From positions 40,086,132 through 40,150,131 of the forward strand of contig CM064572.1 of the NCBI GenBank assembly GCA_032716605.1: a stretch of 64,000 bases of DNA, read 5' to 3'. Each line of letters starts with the position of its first letter. Position 1 is the first letter of the stretch. The DNA comes from Paralithodes platypus. Lineage: Eukaryota; Arthropoda; Malacostraca; Decapoda; Lithodidae. The position numbers were made by a program, and so were the translations under genes. The notes under the pieces are model-generated. The model saw nothing but the letters and a program-made list of their open reading frames with translations. It searched no databases and was not told the origin of the DNA. Of this stretch, positions 1 through 10,199 are shown in pieces.

Positions 1-840
1 ACAGAATCTTGGTTAAATACGGAAGACAGAGACTTTTTAGCCGAATATACGCTTCCTGGTTATACAATGTTTGAGAAAAGTCGGATCAATAGAAATGGAG
101 GAGGAATTCTGTTTTTTATAAAGGAAAGTCTTAATCCCGTCTTAATGTCAAAACCTCAAATTGCGAATATAGACATATCTTACGTACCATTAAATAATAA
201 ACGAGGAACTAATATAACATTAGCTTTATTATACAGACCCCCAGCTCAATCAGTGCAAACTGACAGTGAAATTTATGAACAAATTGCAGAAATAACTAAC
301 ATACAAGATACCGTAATTCTTGGCGATTTCAACTTACCCGTGACTAAATTGAGCGATATTCTTACTTCACACTCTGGACATGACCTCTATGCTAACTTGC
401 AAGAGAGTTCACTTTTTCAATTTGTACAATCTCCGACCTGTGGTAATAATGTGCTTGACCTTGTACTCGCAACAAAAGAAGAATTAATAGAGAATTTGAA
501 TGTTGGTGATGAATTCAGTAACAGCGACCATCGTACGATAACTTTCACTTTAAAATTTACTAGTAACAAATCAAATAGCAGCATTGAGAAAGTCCCTAAT
601 TTCAAGAAAGCAAATTTTCATAAACTTAAATCAAAGGTTAAAGAAACTGACTGGAGCTTTCTGACTAACAATAACGACATTAATACATCTTGGGAGTGTT
701 TCACAACCACTTACATTAAGGCAGTGCAAGACTGCATACCATCGAAAATACGGCATCCCGGCCATAATGATAAGCCCAAATGGTGGAATAAAGATATTTC
801 AGACTGTCTGCTTGCTAAAAAATTTGCAATGATAGATTAA
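1..840 (+). pseudogene. LINE endonuclease domain (EEP/APE-type), partial
   Basis: C-terminal two thirds of an apurinic-type endonuclease that nicks target DNA before target-primed reverse transcription. The frame is open from base 1; the first Met at base 67 is internal. Visible motifs are GGILFFIK, the catalytic ILGDFNLP at about 321-345 and SNSDHRTITF at about 520-545. These are the GDFN and SDH signatures of the exonuclease-endonuclease-phosphatase fold. The frame stops at 838-840, just after a K/W-rich linker. The next ORF resumes in another frame, so a 1-nt-type indel between about 820 and 866 separates the two. Confidence 0.88.
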
Positions 841-1654
841 AATCCTCACAAAATGACGAAGAACGGGTGAAATTTGTAGAGCTACGACGCAAAGCCAAAA
901 AGTTAATTAAGCAAACTAAAAGGACCCTGGAGTTACATGTTGCGAATCAAAGTAAAACAAACCCGAAAGAATTCTATAGTTATATCAGAAAGAAAAAAGT
1001 AGTTACTTCAACTGTTGGACCGTTAGTCGATGAAAATGGAGAATACACCAAAGACGAAGTACAAATGAGTAATGCCCTCAATACCTTCTTTGCATCCGTT
1101 TTTACAACCGAAGACCTCAGTGATATCCCTACACCATCGCCGATTCAGATTGATAATTCAGATGTTCTAAGCAATATCACCGTTACAAAGAGAGAAGTAT
1201 TGAATTGTTTAGATAAACTCAAGGTAAATAAAACGCCTGGACCTGATACAATCTCGCCTAGAGTTCTAAAGGAAGCTAAGGATGAGCTCTCCATACCACT
1301 GACATTGCTATTCAATGAATCCTTGCAGTCTGGGACTATGCCTGATCAGTGGAAGCTAGCCAACGTAACACCGATATTAAAAAAAGGCAGCAAATCCCTA
1401 CCCAGTAACTATCGTCCGATTAGCTTAACTTCAATTGTATGTAAAATGCTAGAAACGGTCATAAGAGACAGACTCGTAAATCACTTAGAGGCAAATAACT
1501 TACTTAAAGATACTCAACACGGCTTTCATATAAAACGTTCCTGTTTAACAAACCTCTTAGACTTCTTCCACGATATCCTCAACCTCTACGATGAGAGTAA
1601 AGCTGTAGATATTATATACCTTGATTTTCAAAAGGCCTTTGACAAAGTTCCCCC
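841..1654 (+). pseudogene. LINE ORF2 linker and N-terminal half of reverse transcriptase
   Basis: Frame 3 segment, open from about 831 to 1,763, with a basic linker (ELRRKAKKLIKQ) followed by RT fingers. Motifs include KTPGPDTISP, NYRPISLTS, QHGFHIKRS and YLDFQKAFDKVP, the last carrying the first RT catalytic Asp. After the DKVP motif the frame is lost at a run of five C (about 1,650-1,654). The alternative frame continues the family sequence, which fits a single inserted C. GTG at 867 is only where an ORF caller would begin; the protein is the continuation of the endonuclease. Confidence 0.88.
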
Positions 1655-2709
1655 ACAAACGTTTACTGCTAAAACTAAAAGCGCATGGAATACAAGACGG
1701 TGTGTTGAAATGGATAGAAAATTGGCTCAGCGACAGAAAGCAAAGAGTAGTCATAAACGGTAAGGCATCTAAATGGACCAATGTAAGTAGCGGGGTACCC
1801 CAGGGATTGGTACTAGGACCAATTCTCTTTCTAATTTACATCAACGACATAGATGAGGGTCTCACCTGCACAATCTCAAAATTTGCTGACGATACAAAAA
1901 TTGCAAATAGCGTACTCTCAAAAGAACAAGTTGACGATATGCAACACAATCTAGATAAATTGTCATGTTGGGCCCAAATTTGGCAAATGAGTTTCAATGC
2001 GGATAAATGTAAAGTACTACATGTCGGATACCTAAATGAGAAAGTAAACTATTCGATGAATGGCACTCAGCTTAAGAATGTAAACAGAGAAACCGATCTA
2101 GGAGTAACAATATCGAGTAACCTAAAACAGAGTCAACAATGTTCAGAAGTTGTTAAGAAGGCAAACAAAATAATTGGCTTTTTAGGCAGGTCATTTGAGC
2201 ATAAATCCAAAGAAGTTATCCTAACCCTTTACAATTCCTTAGTTCGCCCTCTTCTGGAATACTGCGTTCAATCCTGGTGCCCTTATTACCAAAAAGATAT
2301 AAACAAGCTAGAACGAGTTCAACGTAGAGTTACCAAAATGATACTTAGCCTAAAGAACAAACCATACGAAGAGAGTCTTAGAGAATTAAATCTATTTCCT
2401 TTAACCCAGCGCAGATTAAGAGGTGACTTAATTCAAGTGTTCAAAATCATCAAAGGCATCGACAATATAAACTGTAGTAAGTACTTCACTATCGACCAAT
2501 ATAATTTCACTCGGGGAAATGGTTGCAAAATTATTGGTAAATCTTTTAACTCACACGAATCTAAGAATTTCTTCTTCAATCGAGTTGTCAACTTGTGGAA
2601 TGGGCTTCCCCGAGACGTTATTGACTGCGGCACCGTTGATTCATTTAAACACCGCCTAGACAAATATCTCGCATCAAATCCGCGACTGACTGCGTTTGTA
2701 AATGAATAA
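1655..2709 (+). pseudogene. LINE ORF2 C-terminal half of reverse transcriptase
   Basis: Frame 1 segment ending in TAA at 2,707-2,709. It holds GVPQGLVLGPILFLIYIND, the catalytic FADDTK box at about 1,882, WQMSFNADKCKVLHVG, a DLGVTISSNLK block and a thumb region with RPLLEYCVQSW. The tail NLWNGLPRDVID is typical of the C-terminus of CR1/Jockey-group ORF2. No RNase H domain follows. The same C-terminus recurs in truncated copies at 11,679-11,951 (minus) and 21,309-21,680 (plus). Confidence 0.9.
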
Positions 2710-2935
2710 CTTTATTTTATCCCCCCCTCAGTTACTAACCCATCTGTCCGCTACTAACTTCCTAATCCTGCCACAGACATTAGTTCCAGGGCAGTAGTTC
2801 TCTTTCCAATGTTCCCTAACCCACTCTAAACCACTGTTTGGACACTTGATCCTCAGTGTTTTTGGAGGACAAGCAGCCTAGAAGGGTCACTAGACCTGTT
2901 GTTGCTTGATTTCCTTTGTACTCCTTTGTACTTCT
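2710..2935 (+). other. LINE 3' UTR with CTTTGTACTC tail
   Basis: About 225 bp downstream of the stop, conserved in the other copies of this LINE in the window. It ends with repeats of CTTTGTACTC, a likely template for 3'-end recognition by the RT. That role is inference from family behaviour. Confidence 0.75.
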
Positions 2936-2950
2936 GCTCTATTTCCCCTC

Positions 2951-2990
<40 letters not shown>

Positions 2991-3330
2991 CCACCAACCC
3001 TCTCTCCTTCCCCCTCTCCCCCCTAAGCTCTTCACTTTTACCTCCTCAATCCTCTCTCTCTCTCCCCCCACGACCCCCCTATCCCTCCGGAGTAACTTTT
3101 ATCTGGCCCCTAATTGGTTTTCTCTGGTGGTTGATGTGATAATAGCTCTAGCCTCCCCCCCCCCCCCTGCCCTCCTCCCTCCTCCCCCCCTCCCCTGTAT
3201 CGAGTGTCTGTAGCTTCTCTCTCTCTCTCTCTTGTTTTTGTTGTTTGGGTGAGAGGGGCTTGTTCGATCTCTAATCTTCGCTCTAATTATCTCTCTCTCT
3301 CTATATATATATATATATTGTATTATATTC
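2936..3330. repeat. Pyrimidine-rich low-complexity tract, (CT)n and (TA)n
   Basis: Nearly pure C/T on the plus strand with (CT)n at about 2,960-2,990, 3,054-3,063 and 3,216-3,230, C runs, and a closing (CT)n(TA)n at 3,290-3,320. The open frames here in several phases are low-complexity artefacts. Confidence 0.9.
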
Positions 3331-3769
3331 AAATTAGTTAAAATGTTAAATAAACAGTTTTATCCCTAGAGTTCATTAAAAAAAAATAATTGATATAAAT
3401 AAAAGATCAGTTAATTATGCAGATAAATCACTAACCATTCTCAATTACATATTTGCAAGAATGCAGCCAAATGCATCGATCAGTCTATGCTAAAACATTA
3501 TTACATAAACCACCTAACAATATCAAGTTCAAATTCTGCCTCTACAGGTGAGATTGAGCTTAAAATCACGACTTAAATACATCTATCAAATGTTCAGTCA
3601 GAGAAAAAAGATACCACTAACTAAAACTTATGACACAAACAAAATTTAAAATACCTATTAATATAAAGTTTTAATCCGGCTAATAAATCAATAATTCATT
3701 ACAACCACGTTTAAAGTTACTCTACCACAGGACATACTGTACATGAACAGACTAATGCCACCCGAAAAG

Positions 3770-4486
3770 CTATGCAACATTTAAGGGAAAAGAGGACACA
3801 GTATTGTTCAACTGGGGGTTAAGTTTCTTAATATACAGAGATTCTAGAATTCTACTACTATCCCCTGGACAACTATCAATTATAGAAAAATGCTCTCGAT
3901 CTGGTGTGACTTTACATACGTTACAGTGATCACGTACTGCCGAGTGGGAGAGGGTCTTCATCCTACGACCAGTTCTGCTAGACTGACCTAGATGCTCGTC
4001 GATTCGTGTTTTGAAGGATCGCAATGTGCTTCCCACATGCCCTGCTTGGCAACTAGGGTAATTAAAACTATAGACAATCGACGAGCGCAAGTCAGCTGGC
4101 ATACGATCTTTGAAGTGAAACATTGGCCCAATCTTGAACGAGTTCATAGGTACCAATCTAAAGTCTTTGTCAAGGTAAAATTTACATAACTTCTCTAATA
4201 ATGAATATTCTATTTGCTTTGTGAGCTCACCTAAATAGGGGATCCGAAAGTAGATTTTCTCCTTTTGAACTGCGGGGGTATCTAGGTTGGGCTGATATTT
4301 GTCATTTAAGAACTTATTCACAAGTTTGTCGAACAAATTCGTGTGATAGCCATTACTATTAAAGTAATTCCTTAAAATTTTTATTTCCTGATGAAAATAG
4401 TCAAAACTTGAAGCTAAAGAATAAGCTCTGTGTAAAAGGGTTTTCACAGCGTTGATTATAAAATTAAAGTGACAATAGCTGAACAA
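3770..4486 (-). pseudogene. PLE C-terminal region with GIY-YIG endonuclease
   Basis: 238 residues ending in TAA. The C-terminal half is a PLE-type GIY-YIG nuclease that nicks target DNA. It has a Cys knuckle-like stretch (YPSCQAGHVGSTLRSFKTR, then EHLG), AVRDHCNVC, and the family's closing LESLYIKKLNPQLNN followed by SSFPLNVA. The canonical GIY/YIG pair is degenerate here (VYSF and GHVGS), as is usual in PLEs. The N-terminal 120 residues are the RT thumb and linker. The overlap with the upstream segment at 4,456-4,486 is a frameshift and not a real gene overlap. Confidence 0.88.
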
Positions 4487-5385
4487 ACTTGCGCTAATCC
4501 CGAGAATGTTGGCTTTCGAAAAATGGAAAATGCAAGACCGCCATTGAATTTTTCAATATTTAGATCTAAAAATGAAAGTTTATTGGCAGTCTCAGTATCC
4601 AGGGTAAAACTAATGTTGTCATGTTGTGCATTAAGGTACTCTAGAAACTGTTGGGCATGATTTTTATCCTTAAAAATAACAAATATGTCGTCCACATACC
4701 TCCTGTACAGCAAGGGTTTAAAATCGCTTGGACAATTATCTAGTCACATTTGTTCATGAAAGCACAAAAATATATTGGCAAATGCAGGGGCTAATGGGCT
4801 ACCCATGGATAGGCCATCTTCCTGTTTGAACAGTTCACCATTGAAAACGAATACATTATCTTTAGTACACAGAAGTAGGATATTTTTAAATACAGATTTA
4901 GTCATACCCATGAATTTATCCAAACCCCGGAAAGCTAAACCGACACAAATGTTAACAGTCTCAACTAGAGGTATATTGGTGAACAATGACTTTACGTCGT
5001 AACTAACCATATAGTAGGACTCTGGAATTTTGCAGTCCAACAAGGATTAGGATAGGTCATAGGAGTTTTTAACTGTGTAGTCATTAGTTGTAAAGGGGCT
5101 TAGAATAGGCACTAGGAACTTTGCTAGCTTATAGGGGGCAGTATTATATGCTGCTACTATAGGTCGAAGGGGGACAGAGGCATTGTGCACTTTAGGAAGT
5201 CCATACAAGGTGGCCGGGGACGAACCTGTAGGTTTAAGGGACTGAATCTGCTTCGCTAACTATTTTTAGTGAAACAAGGTTGTTAACGAATCTTATTACT
5301 TTATCTTCGACTTTGGTTGTAAGTTTGAAAATATCCGAGTAGAGTAATTTAGTAAATTTGGAAGCATCTTGTAATATATCATTCA
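4456..5385 (-). pseudogene. PLE reverse transcriptase core, broken
   Basis: Read right to left, it shows a GLPKVHN block near 5,190, DVKSLFTNIPL (about 4,980-5,010), EDGLSMGSPLAPAFANIF (about 4,765-4,815) and the catalytic RRYVDDIFVIF (about 4,675-4,710). These are the hallmark motifs of Penelope RTs, which are related to telomerase. An in-frame TAA near 5,046 and frame changes near 5,260 and 4,730 inactivate it. The region 5,234-5,385 is the upstream end, in which IRFVNNLVSLK can be read. Confidence 0.85.
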
Positions 5386-5927
5386 AACAAAAAAAAAAGA
5401 AAAATATCAAGCCATCGCCAGAAATCATCAGTTCGAGCCCCTGGCATTCGACACTTCAGGAGTCTTCGGCCCTACCACCCTTAAGATGGTGAATGAAATA
5501 GGCCGTAAAATCAGAGAAGTTTCAGGAGAACCCCGGGAAACCCTCTGGCTCAAGCAAAGACTAGGGATGGCTATCCTCCGGGGCAATGCCACCAGCGTCA
5601 TGAGCTCAGTTCGACAGGACTGGGTCATGCCACTGTGTGAGGCCCGGGCAGGAGTGGTTTATCCGTAGTCTTTCCACAGTAGGGTAAAACAAAACATAAA
5701 CTTTGTTTGTATGTAACATGTGCGATGCACATAAATAAAAGGGGATGTGTCAGATGGTTGAAAGCCACAGTTGCTCGCGCGTTTGGGGCTAGCAACACGT
5801 ATTATGAAAAACATGTATCCTCCTTCATTCACTGTCCCCCCCTTCACTCACTCAACCCCACAATTTGCCGGAGGATAACAGGTTTTTCACAATACGTAGA
5901 CGGAGGTCTTTTTAAAAAAAAAAAAAA
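5386..5927 (+). mobile_element. 5'-truncated LINE tail retroposed into the PLE
   Basis: 542-bp insert on the strand opposite to the host PLE. It contains the end of a LINE ORF, about 245 bp of 3' UTR and a 14-15 bp poly(A) (about 5,914-5,928). The 10-mer ATATCATTCA lies directly left (5,376-5,385) and directly right (5,928-5,937). That is a target-site duplication, and the PLE sequence continues across it. A second A-rich stretch at 5,388-5,401 sits at the 5' junction. Confidence 0.88.
5402..5668 (+). pseudogene. C-terminal tail of a LINE ORF (clade uncertain)
   Basis: An 88-codon open stretch closing at TAG 5,666-5,668. Readable blocks are FEPLAFDTSGVFGP, NEIGRKIREVSGEPRET and LKQRLGMAILRGNA. 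I recognise this as the conserved tail downstream of RT in a widespread class of animal LINE proteins (RTE-like or related). It differs from the CR1-like LINE at 1-2,709. Alternative: a domesticated fragment, which its poly(A) and target-site duplication argue against. Confidence 0.6.
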
Positions 5928-5934
5928 ATATCAT

Positions 5935-6849
5935 TCATCATTGAAATATAATCAGTTTTTTCAAGTAGGAGCACACCCTTCCCCTTGTTGGGTCTGCATA
6001 TTACCAGGTCATTTTTCTTTCCTAAGGATTTCAAAATGTCTAAGTCCGCTCGCGAAATTATGGGGCAGAACACATTACTAGACTTGAACCCATAAACATT
6101 ATTGCATGCAATACTCTGAATAGTCTTAACAACATTTTTGAATTGAACATTTTGTGGAAGCTTGATGCGTTTTAACCTATTTACAATGGTTTCGAAATCT
6201 AAAACATATCTGTAAAATGAGGGCTTATATACTGGGAGACAGAAATCAAGACCGAATGAGAGAAGTATTTTTTCTCTATATGATAAGGTTGTATTTGAAT
6301 AGTTAAAAATAACATTATCCGGGTCACATGAGTTGAGGGAGTGTTTGCCACCAATATTTTGAAGTTTCTTTTCGTGGGTCTTACTTACTTTTTCCCTTCA
6401 GTCTTATTATTTACGAATCGTCTTAAACATATAAAGTCCAAACGAGACACAATGGCGTTGAAACTTGCACACAACTGAGATAGGCAAGTTTCTTACTCAC
6501 TAACTTCTCTTTCCTTCGTATTTATTTCTATGTTTAAAAGTTTTCTTTGCCATTTTCTAAACAGGTCTGAAGTGAGTAGAGATGTTCGATACAATTTAAA
6601 CTTTAAAAATTTAGGGAACACATTATATATTTTGCAACACTTTAGGAAATGGAGATCCAATTGTTTCTTAGCATGTTTCCTGGACGCATGTTCGACCTTT
6701 CGGAACCCTTGTAGAGCTGGGTATACATACCTTGTTTGTAGAATTTGAGAAAAGGAACATTCTTGGGGAATCGTAGCTTCAACAGAAACAGGACAATGAA
6801 GGCCGTGACGAGGATCATTTTGCTTTATTGGTACCAGACGTTTCGACAC
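5935..6849 (-). pseudogene. PLE N-terminal region, broken
   Basis: The longest open piece is 6,493-6,849 (118 residues) with HASRKHAKKQLDLHFLKCC and PKFLKFKLYRTSL, then SDLFRKWQRKLLNIEI, the typical start of PLE proteins ahead of RT. Downstream in other frames PHNFA (near 6,055) and ICRPDKG-like traces (near 5,985) can be read. The segment 5,940-6,490 therefore belongs to the same gene with many stops and frameshifts. Confidence 0.72.
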
Positions 6850-6880
6850 ATGTGTTATTTCATCATCAGTGTAAATCTAT
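6832..6880 (-). ncRNA. Hammerhead-ribozyme-like motif upstream of PLE ORF
   Basis: The minus strand reads CTGATGA, 18 nt, GAAAC, GTC, all in hammerhead order, just upstream of the PLE N-terminus. PLEs are known to carry hammerhead ribozymes at this place. Stem II and stem I are poor by eye, so this may be a decayed or non-functional copy. Confidence 0.35.
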
Positions 6881-6936
6881 GGACAATTTGGTCAAATTAG
6901 TAAATTTTTTAAATACACAGGGTTTGAGCCCTAGAG

Positions 6937-7424
6937 TTCAACCCCTAAGTGTCGGCGCACAACATAAGTCGAGTATAATAAATCTGGACTATCTGGCGGC
7001 GCGCGACATAGGTCGTGTGGCAATTTCAGCACGTAATGTTGCTGAGAGAGAGAGACAAGTGGTGGCAGGAGAGTAGCGAGCGTATAACTGCTCCAGACCA
7101 CCGCGGCGAACCTACTGACACGAATCCCACCTCCTCCCTCCCTCTCTCACTCGCTACATACTGAAATTAATGGGGAAAGTACCGAATTACATGCTTTTTG
7201 CACTCGCGTTGCGCGGTTGTTGCAAGAAAACTAGCCGTCATAAAAGGATCGTTATGGTGTCATTGGAAAGCTCTGTTTATGCCCTTTCAGGGATCGATAC
7301 TTGTTTTACGCTCTGGGTCTTATTTAGGCATGAAAATGATCACGTAAACAGCCCTATTTTGGCTAAAAACACCCCGCTGGGCGGTACATATAAATAAACC
7401 GCTAGCCCGCTAATCTAGTGTTAA
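6937..7424. mobile_element. Family E MITE, piggyBac-type (copy E1)
   Basis: About 480 bp. The left end is a mutated TTCA followed by CCCCTAAGTGTCGGCG; the right end is ATCTAGTG followed by TTAA (7,421-7,424). Copies at 24,129 and 44,714 show intact TTAA on both sides. Two subterminal copies of a GGCGCGCGACATAGGTCG-like motif occur near the left end. The only ORFs are 75-82 codons and are not conserved. Confidence 0.72.
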
Positions 7425-7445
7425 AAGATTTTTATTTATTTTTTG

Positions 7446-8312
7446 TAATTGATATAAATAAAAGATCAGTTAATTATGCAGATAAATCACTAACCATTTT
7501 CAATTACATATTTGCAAGAATGCAGCCAAATGCATCGATCAGTCTATGCTAAAACATTATTACATAAACCACCTAACAATATCAAGTGTAAATTCCGCCT
7601 CTACAGGTGATATTGAGCTTAAAATCACGACTTAAATACATCTATCAAATGTTCAGTCAGAAGAAAAAAAATATACGCACTAACTAAAACTTATGACACA
7701 GACAAAATTTAAAATACCTATCAATATAAAGTTTTAATCCAGCTAATAAATCAATAATTCATTAAAACCACGTTTAAAGTTACTCTACCACAGGACATAC
7801 TGTACATGGACAGACAAATGCCACCCGAAAAGCTATGCAACATTTAAGGGAAAAGAGGACACAGTATTGTTCAACTGGGGGTTAAGTTTCTTAATATACA
7901 GAGATTCTAGAATTCTACTACTATCCCCTGGACAACTATCAATTATAGAGAAATGCTCTCGATCTGGTGTGACTTTACATACTTTACAGTGATCACGTAC
8001 TGCCGAGTGGGAGAGGGTCTTCATCATACGACCAGTTCTGCTAGACTGACCTAGATGCTCGTCGATTCGTGTTTTGAAGGATCGCAATGTGTTTCCCACA
8101 TACCCTGCTTGGCAACTAGGGCTCTGACTGAACATCTGATAGATGTATTTAAGTCGTGATTTTAAGCTCAATCTCACCTGTAGAGGTGGAATTTACACTT
8201 GATATTGTTAGGTGGTTTATGTATTAAAGTTTTAGCATAGACTGATCGATGCATTTGGCTGCATTCTTGCAAATATGTAATTGAGAATGGTTAGTGATTT
8301 ATCTGCATAATT
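7446..8312 (-). mobile_element. Short PLE derivative with about 190-bp inverted ends (copy 1)
   Basis: It starts with the PLE 3' end (7,446-7,660), continues into the antisense GIY-YIG region, then at 8,118-8,312 carries an inverted copy of the same PLE 3'-terminal segment. The arms 7,459-7,660 and 8,118-8,312 match with only scattered mismatches. RT and N-terminal regions are missing. Copy 1 and copy 2 are repeated with a 754-bp period. Confidence 0.85.
7833..8177 (-). CDS. GIY-YIG-only PLE protein, chimeric N-terminus
   Basis: 114 residues. Residues 20-114 are the PLE GIY-YIG nuclease (PSCQAGYVGNTLRSFKTRID, then AVRDHCKVC and LESLYIKKLNPQLNN), without internal stops. Residues 1-19 come from the inverted 3' UTR segment fused upstream, so the start (GTG, or the internal ATG at residue 15) was acquired at the junction. 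RT is absent. Whether it is expressed is unknown. The frame equals that of the copy at 8,587-8,931. Confidence 0.5.
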   Translation of the reverse strand: MRLSLKSRLKYIYQMFSQSPSCQAGYVGNTLRSFKTRIDEHLGQSSRTGRMMKTLSHSAVRDHCKVCKVTPDREHFSIIDSCPGDSSRILESLYIKKLNPQLNNTVSSFPLNVA

Positions 8313-8313
8313 A

Positions 8314-8384
<71 letters not shown>
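8313..8384. repeat. (TA)n microsatellite
   Basis: About 70 bp of TA between the two tandem PLE derivatives. Confidence 0.95.
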
Positions 8385-9067
8385 ATCAAATGTATCTATC
8401 AAATGTTCAGTCAGAAGAAAAAAAATATACGCACTAACTAAAACTTATGACACAGACAAAATTTAAAATACCTATCAATATAAAGTTTTAATCCAGCTAA
8501 TAAATCAATAATTCATTAAAACCACGTTTAAAGTTACTCTACCACAGGACATACTGTACATGGACAGACTAATGCCACCCGAAAAGCTATGCAACATTTA
8601 AGGGAAAAGAGGACACAGTATTGTTCAACTGGGGGTTAAGTTTCTTAATATACAGAGATTCTAGAATTCTACTACTATCCCCTGGACAACTATCAATTAT
8701 AGAGAAATGCTCTCGATCTGGTGTGACTTTACATACTTTACAGTGATCACGTACTGCCGAGTGGGAGAGGGTCTTCATCATACGACCAGTTCTGCTAGAC
8801 TGACCTAGATGCTCGTCGATTCGTGTTTTGAAGGATCGCAATGTGTTTCCCACATACCCTGCTTGGCAACTAGGGCTCTGACTGAACATCTGATAGATGT
8901 ATTTAAGTCGTGATTTTAAGCTCAATCTCACCTGTAGAGGTGGAATTTACACTTGATATTGTTAGGTGGTTTATGTATTAAAGTTTTAGCATAGACTGAT
9001 CGATGCATTTGGCTGCATTCTTGCAAATATGTAATTGAGAATGGTTAGTGATTTATCTGCATAATTA
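8385..9067 (-). mobile_element. Short PLE derivative, second tandem copy
   Basis: Repeats 7,641-8,316 at a distance of 754 bp, with only about one visible substitution in the shared part (ACAAATGCC versus ACTAATGCC). Its left inverted arm is replaced by TATCTATCAAATG and TA repeat; its right arm (8,872-9,066) is intact. Either a very recent tandem duplication or an assembly duplication. Confidence 0.85.
8587..8931 (-). CDS. GIY-YIG-only PLE protein, second copy
   Basis: 114 residues with the same sequence as the ORF at 7,833-8,177, including the chimeric first 19 residues. The perfect protein identity reflects the recent 754-bp duplication. No promoter or poly(A) signal was recognised near either copy. 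Confidence 0.5.
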   Translation of the reverse strand: MRLSLKSRLKYIYQMFSQSPSCQAGYVGNTLRSFKTRIDEHLGQSSRTGRMMKTLSHSAVRDHCKVCKVTPDREHFSIIDSCPGDSSRILESLYIKKLNPQLNNTVSSFPLNVA

Positions 9068-9230
<163 letters not shown>

Positions 9231-9306
9231 ATCATTATAATCTACAAACTTCCTTAACTTCTAACCACTTCACACAAAGTACATTGTAAGGTTCATAAAT
9301 TATGAA

Positions 9307-9384
9307 TGATTGCACCTGCAGGGAATCGAACTCGGGACCAACAAACAGGACGACAGTGTTCTACCACCATTGCATCCTGATTGG
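9307..9384 (-). mobile_element. tRNA-like SINE head
   Basis: The minus strand holds an A-box-like GCAATGGTGGTAGAACA and a B-box-like GAGTTCGATTCC at tRNA spacing. The cloverleaf is poor, so this is a SINE promoter or tRNA relic and not a tRNA gene. No body beyond about 9,300 was recognised. Confidence 0.5.
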
Positions 9385-9473
9385 AATTAAAAAGGAAACA
9401 TGTTGCAGAATGATTTATAATAAGAGTTAAGCAAATTGCAGTAATAGTTCGTGCACCAATGAAGCATACTATA

Positions 9474-9679
9474 GGTACCGCCAACGAACTTGACAATAAT
9501 CTTGGCCCCTATCTTCTTATAACTCAAAATCAATGAAAACAATCGGGCTGAAATTCCTCTCATTTGGGAAGAGTCCAATAGGTAATAGGTGTGGATATTT
9601 ACATCCAGTTTGCTCTAGTCCCTTTTGAGTTACGAAGAGGTCAGGGATCGAGATTATTGTCAAGTTCGTTGGCGCTACC
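9474..9679. mobile_element. Family F MITE, variant with different termini (F1)
   Basis: 206 bp with near-perfect terminal inverted repeats: GGTACCGCCAACGAACTTGA at 9,474 and its complement ending at 9,679 (one mismatch, then continuing into AATAATCT). The core (GGGAAGAGTCCA to TTTTGAGTTAC) matches copies at 10,672, 18,411 and 22,138, which have other termini. Confidence 0.85.
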
Positions 9680-9718
9680 TTTTATTTTATAGTGAACTGT
9701 TGTGCAGGATGAAGTCTG

Positions 9719-9998
9719 TTAAGGGGAAATTTCCACTTTACGGATTTTTTTCTGAATCATTTTCGCCCTCATGTTTAGCCCCATTGCTTTTGAGGGTTTT
9801 ATGACGTTTACCTCATTAGTTTGGCAATGTTAAGAACTTTCGCCCCATCTCTGTCAATTTTAAGACAAGCCTGTAATGTAAGAGGAACCGGCATTAGGCC
9901 GGGATATTTGTATACTGAAATATATAACATTTATCTCGAAAGGGGATCCAGGGGTGTAATTATAAGTTTGATGGAGGTCTAGGGAACAAACTAAAACT
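9719..9998 (-). mobile_element. Family A MITE, 3'-truncated copy
   Basis: Starts with TTAAGGGG and holds the recognisable blocks of family A read backwards: CATGTTTAGCCCCATT, then TTAGTTTGGCAATGTTAA, AGAGGAACCGGC and TTGATGGAGGTCTAGGGA. Confidence 0.75.
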
Positions 9999-10199
9999 CT
10001 CTCATTAAAAATGAACATTTGTTTCAATATGAATCTCATGATAACGTAACTAATTGCAGAAGGAGTCATTGTAAGAATAAAGCATGCTTCAATACATGGC
10101 TGGGTGAGAATGAATTAAGCGTGTTGCAGAAAATAAGTCAATGCCGCCTGTGTTGCAGTTTCATGGTCTACTGTAGAGTCTAGGTCTCGCGCAAATACT
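9999..10199. other. No recognised feature
   Basis: AT-rich sequence, no gene or repeat recognised. A short ORF on the minus strand (9,860-10,069) is shadow sequence of the MITE. Confidence 0.5.

Larger units (their letters stand above)
1..2935 (+). mobile_element. CR1/Jockey-group LINE, 5' part outside the window
   Basis: Non-LTR retrotransposon with the order endonuclease, linker, reverse transcriptase, short 3' UTR. It is open from the first base, so its 5' end lies outside. The coding region needs two frame changes (near 825-866 and in the C run at about 1,650-1,654), so the copy is dead. The 3' end carries two copies of CTTTGTACTC with no poly(A), as in CR1/L2-like elements whose 3' ends are short repeats. 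Truncated relatives lie at 11,457, 18,906, 19,872 and 21,226. The clade call (CR1/L2-like within the Jockey superclade) is from motif style only. Confidence 0.9.
3380..6880 (-). mobile_element. Penelope-like element, degenerate, with nested insertion
   Basis: A PLE read on the minus strand: N-terminal region (6,849 down to about 5,935), RT (about 5,385 to 4,456), GIY-YIG nuclease (4,486 to 3,770) and a 3' UTR to about 3,380. The coding region has several frameshifts and stops. A 542-bp retroposed LINE tail at 5,386-5,927 interrupts it, flanked by a 10-bp duplication. The 3' UTR (3,390-3,620) is shared with the derivatives at 7,446-9,067. Confidence 0.9.
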
